From positions 11,136,169-11,200,168 of the forward strand of contig NC_087072.1 in NCBI RefSeq assembly GCF_026151205.1: a stretch of DNA of 64,000 bases, in the 5' to 3' direction. Below are positions 21,702-34,900 of the stretch, piece by piece; within the stretch, counting starts at the first letter, position 1; every line of letters begins with the position of its first letter. This stretch comes from Bolinopsis microptera (taxonomy: Eukaryota > Ctenophora > Tentaculata > Lobata > Bolinopsidae). The notes beneath the pieces were generated by a model that had not been told where the DNA came from, did no database searches, and worked only from the letters and a program-made list of their open reading frames with translations. Both the position numbers and the translations under genes were made by a program.

Positions 21702-23146
21702 TTAAAAATCAGGTGATTTTTCCCGAAGAGAAAATTCGTCGATGCAAAGCTCCTGCCTCAAGGCTCCAGTCAGAACGAGTTCGGGGGTACAAATTGGAGC
21801 TCCACATTTCTTTAACGTAGTCAATTTGTCGTCTGAAGCAGCGATGATGATGACGTTGCGATCTGAGGCCTTGGGAGCTCTCTTGAGCATCGTGCCACCG
21901 TTACAACCTGGGAAAAGGTTGTCAAATGTCAGGGTGATTCGAGTTTAGAGTTGGAGTTTTTTAGGGCGGCAGAAATTTAGGAGTTTTAATGAGTTGTACG
22001 GAAGAGTAAGTGGGATTTAGCAGTTTTACGGAAGAGTAAGTGGGATTTAGTTGGTTACTTACTAATAATGGGTTGGAACTGTTCGGGAGTAGGTTCGCAG
22101 GACTTGGTCACAAACACACTCTTCCCGGACAAAAAGGGACAAGTTCGAGCATTTGTCAGGGACTGTGTCAGGACAAACTTGTACTTCTTCTCTGTTTCTT
22201 TGTCTTTGATGAAAAAGTCGGCGGCATCTGTGGAATCAATCATGTATTGCTCAATTTATGGGCGCTAAAGTTGCATGATAAATTATAATTGAATGGTATA
22301 GAAAGTTCTATAACTAGGTGTAACACATATTACTTCAAGCATTTATTATTTTTTAAATAACGTACCGAGAAACGTTTTGCTCTTCTTACTCTCCTTCAAC
22401 CAGTTTTCACTGACGATGGGAATTCCTCGACCAATGGCACACAAGAATTTAGATGTTCTTTTTATCTGAAAGAATTTGAACACGATTAGCTCTCACTGCT
22501 CCAAACTTTAATAATAACATGACATGAACAAGAGATTATCGTCTTTTAGAACTGTTTAGATTTAAATCTAAAATTACCCAAGTTCTTCTTGTTGCTGTAC
22601 ACACTGACACATGCTTTCTAAACTCATATTGAAATTAAAATGTAACAAGATTTCTAAAATGTGTTAACTAATTTTTCCAGTTCCCACCTTGTCAGTGACC
22701 AGGTGAGTACAAGTGCTGATATCGCTGGAGATAAACCCATCCAGAGCGGCTATGCTCTTTTTAGAAGCGCTGTCAGGTGTTATCCCTGTGTACACTATCT
22801 CTACTCTTTTGTTTATCTGAGTAGCAATTTAACGAATATTACAGATATGCTAATGCTAAATCATATGTAAATGAATACGAATGCAATTTCTCATGTGAAA
22901 ATTGTTACATTTTTATTTTAAAAGTAGAACAAAGTGGCGAAAATCAATGGATAATTTTCTGAGTCAAACCAAATCGTTTGTCCCGGAATAAAGCGTAAAA
23001 GTCAAAGTAAGAAGACAAATGGTGTCCTAACAAACCGTGGTAGAGCGAGGTGGAGGAGCTAGATGAGGATCTCCCTGCTTGTACGACTTGTTGATAATAG
23101 CAGCTGAGGGGGACTGAGCTTCTTCCTTTACCGTTGATCCTGACGT
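21702..23146 (-). CDS. Tandem BRCT exons of the MDC1-like gene
   Basis: Five exons encode the last ~235 residues. BRCT1 starts [19 protein letters not shown] and continues [24 protein letters not shown]2 contains [17 protein letters not shown] and [13 protein letters not shown]. Aligned with human MDC1, the phosphoserine pocket is kept: the Thr of the YTG motif, and Arg and Lys of KRTSK at the positions of R1933 and K1936. The protein ends SPDF 11 residues after FSL. PTIP has similar BRCT pairs, but its N-terminal BRCTs are not seen here. The domain identity is secure; assignment to MDC1 rather than another twin-BRCT protein is inference from the disordered partner exons. Confidence 0.88.
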
Positions 23147-26100
23147 CTGTAAGATTAGATTTCTGAGTTAGCAGATATTTAATTATCTATCTAGGTATTT
23201 GATGGATATTGTGTAATTATATTACCAATATTACTTTAATCATTGAATCTGTACTGTAAGTGATCATATGAGCTGATCATAATTCATATAAATGTACAGA
23301 ATTATTTCCATCAACTGCCCTAATTTCCCGATGCTCAAGGCAACAAGGTAAATAATTGCACAGAGTTTGTCGAGGACATTTTAATATTTTGTTGAACTGG
23401 AACGAGACCCCGTGAAAAGTTACATTTTGTAGCTTTATGCGTTTACACATCTTTTTTGTGAGTACTGTCTGTACAACAACATAACGTAACAGAACAATGA
23501 CTTTCAATTTAATTGACCCTGACACTAATTCTATGCGAACATTATGATATAACTACAGACTCACGATAATATGAATCAAGGAGCTGGAAGAATTAACACA
23601 TATAATAATACATTACATATATAATAGTAGTTTAGCAAAACTGTTTGTTATACCGTAGAAGGAAGGCTTTGTGATCTGAGTTTTGCAATTGCATGCATTT
23701 TAGTGATTGTTTTTTGTATCAAGTCCTAATAGCTTTGACCCGCCCTGTCCGTTCATTACTCATTCTACAGAGCGACCAGTCTACATTTTACAGATTCTGT
23801 ATGCGATTTGTTAATTGTAAAATCTTCAAAAACCATGCTCCAATGACCAATATACACAATATACTACAGCTACTCAGGTATCAGTTTGGTTTGGTGTGCA
23901 GAGTGGTGAATGTTCGTAATTTCTAGTAAATGAGACACTTGCTCATTAAAGAAAGGGTAATATGGGTCTATCTGTATAGTGTCTATCGGCTATTTTTTAT
24001 TCAATTACATGAACAATATTCATTCCTCGCGACTCACAAGACTTGATTGATGAGTGTACGCTGTAAACGATGCCATGATTTATTATGAGAGATTTCAATT
24101 TTAATTTCAGTCCGTGTAAACATTCAAAATGGTGGCATCATGGTATGTGACGTAGTATGTGCTGCAGCACGTGCCGTATATTAGGGATCATGTTCCGTGG
24201 CATGTGACACATCACGTATCCGAGAATGTACTATATTATAATATATCCATTTTAATACAACTCTGGATTTATAGTTCAAGTTGTTGTCGCTCTATTTAAA
24301 TTAAGTCTCCTTTAATACAATGATGATCCAAACACAGCATTAACCTTATATTAATTATATATATATATATATATAGACCAGTCACCAGTGTTCACAAAAC
24401 TTTGACCAGGTTGCCGGTTGTTTTTACTACTCATTGCACTATAAGGCTTCCTTAAAATATTTGATCGTATTTATTTTAATGTTGCTTAGACTGCTATAAA
24501 TGGCATACAATTTTTGCTCCATTCTCATTTTATTTTATCTCGTTAATAGTTAATAACGTTGACTTTCTACAATCTAACTTCCTTTAGCCGCAGTGATGAG
24601 ACCCCACGACTTCAATTTCAACAACAGAACCATGTACGGAATAAAAAGTGACACACAACGATACATGTGGGCGGGATATTTCCTGTTTGTAATCCTTTCA
24701 TCCCTGATAGGAGATACGATTATCCTTATAGCATCTATAAAGTTCAAAGCTTTCAAACTTCACAAAGTCATGGTTATCATCATCCAACACATCGCAGTCA
24801 GCGATATGATCCAGTCCCTCATTTACCTGGTCCCCAGATCTGCTGCTATAATGACTGACGGATGGGCGCTAGGAGCCACTTTGTGCTACGTGTATCCGTA
24901 CACAATGTACATTGCTAACTCGAGTGGAGCTCTATTAATCTGCGCCATGACTTTCACCAAGCTTTTTACTCTGAAGTACCCACTTAAATCTAATACTATG
25001 TCATCGAAAAAAGCCCATTTTATCTGCATAGCCGCTTGGGCAATGTCCCCATCATTTCCGATCATGAATTTTATAGTTGACATGAGTGATGTCTCTTTTG
25101 ATTTTCGTAACTATATATGTGATTTCCAGAATTCATCAAACGTATGGAAATGGCTGACTCCAGTGACCTCAGTACTTTTCCTGGTTATCCCTACCTGTCT
25201 TGTTATCACCACAACAGTCGGCGTGCTGATCATTGCTAAGAGGGTAGCAGAAAGAGGTCGTCAGAGTTTAAAATGGCAGGGTATCGCAACAACAGTTCTT
25301 ACAGCAACAGTCTACTGCATCTCGGTGTTGCCTTACGCCGTGTATCGTATCGGTGAATCAGTAATCGATGTGGATGACAAGAGCAAGAGTTTTTTCTACA
25401 CAACTTTCTACAGGCTTGTGAGCTCTTTTTATTCCCTGAACACTATTTGCAACTTTTGTATTTACAGCTTGACAGTGGCGAGTTTTAGAGAGTTCCTCAG
25501 GTCAGGAACCAAGAGAAGGCAATCTCATCAGAAAATATCGTTAGACACTTTCTCCAGTCGAGGTATAGTAAAGATTATGCATCTATCTTACAATTAACAA
25601 ATTTGGCTCCTTAATTTACTGTCGGTTTGAACCGTCTTCAGTATCAAAATATTTAAAATCGACAAAATTAATCAGATGATAATGTTATTCTAAATATTTG
25701 TACTAAGTCTGCCCCTACCCCATACAAAACTTTGTGTTTCGGCAGGTACGAGGGGTGATATAGAGAAGGGTCGGATAATGAGAAAGGAGCTAAGAAGTAT
25801 TCCCAATGCACATTGAGAGTTTAAACATCCCGCTTTAAAGTAAGGTCCTGTTTTAGAAATTATGATATGAGATAGATTAGGTACGGAGATAGATTAGGTA
25901 CGGTGATTTTCAACAAGTTATTAAACAGTACATAGACGATTACACGTCAGTTGAATCCTGAAATTCGTTACATGTGTTGCCAAATGTACTTCTGAACGTG
26001 GGTTTTTCTTAGGAAATAAAAATAGCCTGAGGCCTAATTTTCTACACATGCGAGTGCATGACATGATTGTCTATAAAAAGTGTTGAAAGTGTAAAATGAG

Positions 26101-29100
26101 TAGATAAAACAAAAAGAAGATCCGATGAAGCGCACCAAACTAAATATTCCCCTTTTCATACTTTCCTGATGGTACACGTCCTTTGTTTCGTAGTTCCTAA
26201 ATCATGAGCACAGCTAACAAATACTCTGACCATGATTTGTATGGTATAAAAAGTGATGCAGTGAGATACACTTGGGCAGGATATTTCCTATTTGTGGTTC
26301 TCTCCTCCCTTATAGGAGACACAACTATTCTTGTAGCGTCCATCAAGTACAAAGTTTTCAAACTTCATAAAGCTATCATCGTCATCATCCAATACATAGC
26401 AGTATGTGACTTAATGGTGACAGTAACTTTTGTGATCCCTCGCACGATTTCATTGTTTGCCAACGGCTGGATACTCGGGGACACCCTGTGCTACACAAAT
26501 CCCTACGTAGCATATTATCTGAATGCGGTTGGAGTTTATCTCGTGTGTGCCATGACGTTTTTTAAGCTCTTTACACTTCAGTACCCTTTCCAAACCAGGC
26601 AGCTTTCCGTGAAGAAAGCACATCTGACAGCTGCTGCAGCTTGGGTGTTCTCTAGCCTTATTGCACTGGTATTCTTTATAGTCGATAAAGATGATGTCTC
26701 ATTCGATTTCCGAAGTTATATTTGTGATTACCACATGTCTTCCAAAGTTTGGAACTGGCTGACACTGGTAATATCAACGATTTTCATCGCTGCTCCAACT
26801 TGTCTAGTCCTAACTGGCTCAATAAAGTTACTGGTAATAGCTAAGCGAGTAGCTCGCCGGGGTGAAGAATGTTTGAAATGGCAAGGTATCATGACAATAG
26901 GGCTAACTGCTGCAGTTTACTGCATCTCAACCATTCCTTACGCAGTTTACCGCATAGCGGACCAACATGTTACGACGAGTGACGACCCTCTCGGTTTCTT
27001 CCAGAGGCATTATTTCAAGATCGCCCAGTCTTTCGTTCCCCTGAACACCATCAGCAATTTCTACATATACTGTTTGACTCTGACTAGTTTTAGAGAATTT
27101 CTCTGGTCAAGGATAAAGTTATTGCGGTGGATGCCTTGCAGCCTCGGTAAAGCGTTTAAATTTAAATAACAACTAGATTTTTCAGATAAAATAACTGTGT
27201 TGTGTTTAGAATTCGATTAACAGATTTGCTGGGAACCCTTCAAAACCCTTACAAAACTTTGTATTGTAAATGGTAACACGAAATTTTCTGCAGGTACGCC
27301 ATACGCACGAGAGATGAACTTGACTCATAGAAGAAGAGGTAATAACAACAAATTTGTCAAGTAACTGAAATATTGAACTCTTCCACACATTAAGCGACTC
27401 CCCATCATCCTGTTAAACATTTCAACCCTCGATTGTAAATGTACTTCGAATGTTATAGCACTTAATCTTGAATAATTAATAGTCCAATTCATAATTTATA
27501 GTTGGCAATAATTAATTGCTAATTTCAGTATGCACACGGGCAGGAGTACAGCTTGCGAGCACAAGTGGAGAAGTTAGACAGACAGCAGTTTGACAGTTTT
27601 CTCCTAGATTAGCATCAACTATTACCTACGTAAATTACGATCAACAGTTTGAGTTCTTGATAAGAATTTTAAATTTACAAGAAATACTTTTCTAGCTTCA
27701 AGTAATGAATAGTTAACATATTTAAATCGTGTATTAAATTAGCTTTAAATGCCTCAATTGTTTGACTGTTAATTATTGATTGGGCGCATGTTAAACAATA
27801 ATATAAAAGAATTTTGTTCAAATTGTTTACATTAAAATTTATGGTGGAAATTATTGAAAAACTCATCGTTCGCATGCATATTCTGAAGGAAATTAAAGAA
27901 AGCCAAACACAACCATTCCATCAATATTATCAAAATACATCTCGTTCAACATGAAATTGAAGCGCCATTATAACAGCTTAAGGTTGTGAGATTTTATGAA
28001 TTGAGTTATTATCTATCATAAATATATGTATATTTTCGTGCCCTGAGGGGATTTCATATTATTGTAATTATATATCTTTGAGTAAACATTGACTGGCACT
28101 ACGGTCCAGTCCCCAATCAATCAATTCATTTTAATCTAACATTGGTGGATTTTGAATACTACGTTCTGTTTTTAAAAAACCGAATAATTAGAAAATATTA
28201 TTCTTAAGTCCTTAAAGATGATCACCAATCATATTAATTTTCTAATAAAATCGCCTCATTGACAAGATTATTATTTTTGATTATAGCAACAGCAACTTTC
28301 CGTTGAATATTATGAAATGTTTGTGTTAGTGCTCGGCTAAACCAAAATAGAGTTTGGAGGGCAGCTACAGCTATTCTTGACAAACAGAATAGCTCAAAAA
28401 TATAAATATTTCGAAGAAACCTGAAGATAAAGAGCGTAATCGACAACACAATACTGACGATAGATTGAGCTCCGCCCTTCTAATGCCATTTTCACTATGC
28501 TTGGGTAGTTATAGGAGTATTGGTCGGACTCAATACATCATATTTTAAGTATCGTCCAATGTTTCTGGTGTCTATTTTTGCCTTCAGCTGCCTCATCTTT
28601 TCGATTAATCTGTGGATACACGCCTCCTGTCCGGAGCAACAGCCATGTTCTCGCCGATAATTCCGAGTTTGTTCATTGAATGGTCCTCCAGGAAGAACCT
28701 CTCAACAGGAGAGAAACTACCCAGCACGTTCGCTAAGTTGATAGCAAAGAAGGTGACCTCTAACACAGGGAGACTCTTCAGGATGTGGTCCATGGTAATC
28801 TCCGAGTCTTGATTCGGGGGAGGCATTGTCATGCAGCAAGGAACGTTCGGCTGGAAGGAATAATTTGTGAAGGTCTGGAAATTTACTGCTGTGTGAAAGA
28901 CAGATATATTGAAGACGATTGCTGTGATATACTCAATGAGCTTTTCTCTTTCTGAAACAACTCGTGGAAAACCAGCACCGTTTTCGTATCCTTGAAATCC
29001 GATATCAACAACGTCTTTGGCAAAATTTTGTAGTTCTTCATCCTGGGCCACATCTTCATCAGACGGATATGCTAGGTTCACCATTTCTCCAACATATGCC

Positions 29101-31961
29101 CGGATAACTTCCCAGTGAGAAAGAGTATCGTCTCTGTACAGATACTCAGGAATATCTTGAACACCACGTTTCTTTACATCTTCAGGTAAAATCAGGTCTT
29201 CGTAAGAGAATGTTTTATAGTGATTATGGAAAACAATCCTAATGTTGTCCCCAGCCGACAAAAACAAGGCAAACGCGTTTTTACCAGGGTTCACTAACAC
29301 GGCCCTCGCTTGGACATTAACTGGGATTATTCCCTGAATGTGAGGCTGAAGGAGCCTTAAGATGGGGTGAGCGTTTGACAGGTTCCTGTAAGCAGCAACT
29401 GCAAAAACCTCGTTAGTGGCATGGGATTGAGCGAAGTGAGTGCAGAGAGCGTAACAATTTATATCAGCATTTCTAAACCACATCTTAGCGAACAACCAGG
29501 CCAGATGTTTAGGGTCGTTGAAATCAGTTATCTCCGGCTCAGGGGGTGTCCACCAGGTTGCCGGTTCTCTGTCGTTTCTGTTTTCCAGTCGGATTAGAAC
29601 AGGAACCAACTTGCTGTCACTCCTCTGATACAGGAGACAATCCGCGAGCACTGTGTACCAAGTTTGTTGAGTTCCCGTCAGCATCTTGCTGAATCCTCCA
29701 CCGTGCGGTACGTCCATTAACTCATCGCATGTAACTTCGAACAAATGGCCTTCTTCCAATGCATCTTGAAGGGTTTTGTCTTCTAAAGCGTAACCAGGAA
29801 CAGCCCCTTCTGCCCACCTCGTTTCCAGAGAAGTGACCTTTCTAATTCTCAGAGCATTAGGACCGCAAAGCATCTGTCTCCCGAACTCTTCATCTAAGCG
29901 GAATATTTTAGCAATTTTAATTGCTTCCGAGATACTTTCTTTGGGCCAGCCCATTTCGTTCGATTTTTGTTTTAGATAAAATTCATAATGTTCAAATGAC
30001 TCAAACCTTCCTTCCTTGTATACGCCGAAAACTTTGCCTGCCATATTTTGTAGCGAGTGGATCTTCACCTCCTCTCTACCTCGTTGTCTAAGTTCCGTAA
30101 TTAGGTTATAGTTTGCTTCTTTAAACTTGAGGAACCTAGGCAGCTTATCATACTTCATGACATCTAGACAACCAGGATAGAGCAGAGCTGTTGAATCATC
30201 CTTCACGATATTCCATCTAACCATGGAGTGGGTTATTTTCATGTCTTCTTCTCTTGCCTTGATAATGAAGTCCTCAGTCTCGTGATGCTTTAGAGTCCCT
30301 GCCCCTTCTCGTATAAGAAGATGAGGTGGACAACCCTTCCTTGGTTCATTTGGGTTATGAATTGGGTTGTGAGGATAGAGATAGTTTTTAGCTGGGAAGC
30401 GGTAAGGGTCCCTGTTGTAGACGACAGTTATTTCCCGCACGTATAAAGCATCCTTGATTAACTCAAGGCGATTGCTTTCCAAGTCTACTTTCAACAGCTT
30501 TGGCACTCCAATACTTGATGGAAGCCAAAATTCGGCCGTCACAACTCCCTCCGTCATCATAGAGAAGTCGTCTTTAACCCTCAGCTTTTTCGATGCTGTT
30601 AAACTAGACCCGGGGTTTATTGTTAAGATCATAGTTCCATCGCTCCACTTCTTTGTTGACGGCTCATTCGGAAGATTTGATCCAGTGTAAATTATGAGGG
30701 TGTAAGAAACTTCCGTCCCGTCATTATCGCTCTGCGCTTCTTCGGCGTACATTTAATTACGAAACCTAGGTGAGGCTACCGTAATCTTAATATTAAAAGT
30801 TAAGACACGATATATCTCACTATATAGAAATACGAGACAAATTTGTAAATTACTTGAATCCGTATTTCAACTGAAAGATTAGGGAATGTTAATAAGATTC
30901 TTGAAAAAGGCGAATCTTTAACACAAATATCAGGTATATTTTATAGAACAAAACCCGAAAGACCAGGTGTCTCTTTTTTCAAAAAAAAAAAAATGAAATA
31001 AACACCAAATTTGGCCAGCGCAAATATATTGTAGCCTTGTAGCTTCCCGTCTTCTATTGTATAATTTGAGTTCAGGAGTAGAAGTGAGACAAGGTGTATA
31101 AGATAGGGCAGTGCAATGTAAACGATGAAGATACACTAAAATCTATACGACAAGATCACAACTAGAGTCAACTAAGATCACAATAGAATCACACATAGTT
31201 ACACTAAAATCACACTGAATACGGTTGAAATAGCTAGTATATAAAGCGGGCCAAATGCTTGCGGAGGTTAGCCACAACCTTGCCTAGAGGCCAGTTGAGG
31301 CGTGCAAGCCTTTGCAATGCTTAACCGTTAAATAATAATTGCATGTTATATATCGACCGTTACACAAACTACTATAATAGCCTAATCAGATGTTATATCT
31401 ATTACTCAGCTCTATTACATCACTTCGAGATGGCCAGGCCTACTCTCATGCTGTCTATATGTGATGATTAACTCTGAAAAACTAGGGACAACTGGGGAAT
31501 GATCCCAGAACCTCGAGATTTCGCGTCTCTTGCTCTACCAATTGAGCTACTGACCCTGATTCTCAGAGCGAAATTACCACTCATACACATTACACAGCAC
31601 AATTTCATGCTTTAGCTCTATTACAAGCAAGCGATATCATTATTAATAAAGTAATAAGTATGTGCTCCCTACAGCCTCAATCAGGCGTCAACAGCAAACC
31701 AAACGGTTTAATCTCCTTGACTGGACAGAATCAACTCAAACTTCAAGTTATCCGATGGCTTTTGGGAAAATCGTGACTTGAATTAGCTAAGTAGGAAGCT
31801 GATTCTCACACCTCAAATAAACTTGGTTAAATCATTAATAAGGCTAAGGATAAAGTGTATTATATTACCTTACGAGACATATCTAAAAGGTACGAAATGC
31901 GGAGGTTTTCCGAATATTTTCGGACTAAACACCATATTTTTCACATATTTCCTTTCATTAT

Positions 31962-31994
<33 letters not shown>

Positions 31995-34900
31995 GTCATG
32001 TCCGTCTATGTCCGCCTATGTCCTGTCCTTTTTGGATTCTATGAGACAACGGACGTGTTTTTTGGGACATTGGCGGACACGAACGGACATTGGCGGACAC
32101 GGACGGACATTGGCGGACTCGGACGGACATTGGCGGACTCGGACGGACATTGGCGGACCCGGACGGACATTGGCGGACTTGGATGGACATTGGTGGACAT
32201 TAGCGGACAAACATTTTGAGGACTGAAGAGTAATGAAGAGTACTGAAGAGTACTGAGGAGGATGACTGAGAAGGATGGCTGAGGAGGATGCTGAGGAGGA
32301 TGACTGAGGAGGATGACTGAGGAGGATGACTGAGAGGGAGGAGAAGGATCAGGAAGACCCAGGAGGAGGAGGAGGAGGAGGACCCAGAAGGAGGATCAGG
32401 ACCTAGGAGGAGGAGGAGGAGAACTGAGGAGGATGACTCAGGAGGAGGAGGACTCAGGAGGAGGACTGAGGAGGACTGAGAAGGAGGAGGACTGAGGAGG
32501 ATGGCTGAGGAGGATGGCTGAGGAGGATGGCTGAGAGGGAGGAGGAGGAGGAAGAGGAGGAAGAGGACTGAGGAGGAGGAGGAGAAGGAGGACCCAGGAG
32601 GAGGAGGACCCAGGAGGAGGAGGACCCAGGAAAAGGCCCCAGGAGGAGGAGGAGGACTGGGGAGGAGGAGAACTGTTGAGGACTGATGAGGAGGACTGAG
32701 GACGAGGAGGAGGAGTAGGAGGAGGACTGAGGAGGGGAGGAGGAAGAGGACTGGGGAGGATCAGGAAGACCCAGGAGGACCCAGGAGGAGGAGGAGGACC
32801 CAGGAGGAGGAGGAGGACTGAGGAGGACTGAGGAGGAGGACTGACGATGACTGAGAAGGAGGAGGACTGAGGAGTACTGAGGAGGATGGCTGAGGAGGAT
32901 GGCTGGGGAGGATGGCTGAGGAGGATGACTGAGGAGGATGACTGAGAGGGAGGAGGAGGAGGACTCAGGAGGAGGACTCAGAAGGAAGAGGAGGAGGACT
33001 CAGGAGGAGGACTTAGGAGAAATGAGAAGGAGGACTGAGGAGAACTGAGGAGGAGGAGGAGGAGGAGGACTGAATAGGAGGAGGAGAAGGAGGGGGACTG
33101 AGGAGGACTGAGAAGGAGGAGGAGGACTGAGAAAGAGGAGGACTGAATAGGAGGAGGAAGGGGACTGGGGGAGGATTGAGGAGGAGGATAGAGGACTGAG
33201 GAGAAGGATGAGAAGAAGGACTGAGGAGGACTGAGGACTGAGGAGGAAGAGGAGGAGGATGAAGAGGAGGAAAAGGACCCAGGAGGAGGACCCAGGAGGA
33301 GGACTCAGGAGGAGGAGGAGGACTGGGGAGGAGGAGGACTGTTGAGGACTGATGAGGAGGACTGAGGACGAGGAGGAGGAGTAGGAGGAGGACTGAGGAG
33401 GGGAGGAGGAAGAGGACTGGGGAGGATCAGGAAGACCCAGGAGGACCCAGGAGGAGGAGGAGGACTGAGGAGGAGGACTGACGATGACTGAGAAGGAGGA
33501 GGACTGAGGAGTACTGAGGAGGATGGCTGAGGAGGATGGCTGGGGAGGTTGGCTGAGGAGGATGACTGAGGAGGATGACTGAGAGGGAGGAGGAGGAGGA
33601 CTCAGGAGGAGGACTCAGAAGGAAGAGGAGGAGGACTCAGGAGGAGGACTTAGGAGAAATGAGAAAGAGGACTGAGGAGAACAGAGGAGGAGGAGGAGGA
33701 GGAGGAGGACTGAATAGGAGGAGGAGAAGGAGGGGGACTGAGGAGGACTGAGAAGGAGGAGGAGGAGGACTGAGGAGGACTGAGAAGGAGGAGGAGGAGG
33801 AGGACTGAATAGGAGGAGGAGGGGGACTGGGGGAGGACTGAGGAGGAGGATGGAGGACTGAGGAGAAGGATGAGAAGGAGGACTGAGGAGGACTGAGGAC
33901 TGAGGAGGAAGAGGAGGAGGATGAAGAGGAGGATAAGGACCCAGGAGGAGGACCCAGGAGGAGGACTCAGGAGGAGGAGGAGGACTGGGGAGGAGGAGGA
34001 CTGTTGAGGACTGATGAGGAGGACTGAGGACGAGGAGGAGAAGTAGGACTGAGGATTTGAGGAGGAGAGGAGGAAGAGGACTGAGGAAGATCAGGAAGAC
34101 CCAGGGGGAGGAGGAGGAAGAGTAGGAGGAGGAAGCATCTAAATGTTATTTCCATTTTTGTCCGTTTTTGTCCATTTTTGTCCGTTTTTGTCCGCTCTAT
34201 TTTTTGTCCGTTTTGAAAATATAGGGTACCGAACGGACAAAAAACATGATCCCCCTATAACAGCAAAAATTGAACATTTTATTTAGCAATTTAGGTGTCC
34301 ATTAATGTCCGCCTATGTCCGCTTATGTCCGCCTATGTCCGCCTATGTCCGTCTATGTCCGCCTATGTCCGCCTATGTCCGCCTATGTCCTGTCCTTTTT
34401 GGATTCTATGAGACAAGCGGACATAGACGGACGTGACACCCCCCCCCCCCATTATGACTTTGTCGATTTAATATCACTAGCAGGAACCCGTATAACCCTA
34501 AAATGGTGTCAAGACTCAAGAGACTAAAATAATTATTATCTATTTAATTCGCGTTTTTGACACCACTTGGGGGTCCAAATTTGGGGCTCTGTAACTTCTA
34601 TTTCTTGGCCAATTTTTTATTTTTTCATGCTGATTTGGAGGCCATTAAAGCATTTGGCCCAGTCAAAAAAGTTTTAGTTGTATATCGTTTACGGTTTTTG
34701 CGGAAAGTAACGTTAAAGTTGATGCCGTGGTGTCAGTAAAATGGCACGGATAAACATATATCGTCTCGCTTTATATATAGTAAGATTATAGTAAGCTATC
34801 AATATGATTCATCTAACAAATTAACACTAGTATTACATCTGGGACTACACTGGAGAGAGAAACGTCCCTGAACCAGAAGATCAAGAAGATCAAGAGGAAA

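Noticed and set aside
31823-32226. Several frames through the G-run and TGTCC/GGACA repeats
   Set aside because: Low-complexity translation of tandem repeats in both strands.
33967-34155. Pro/Ser-rich 62-residue frame
   Set aside because: Reverse translation of the polypurine satellite.
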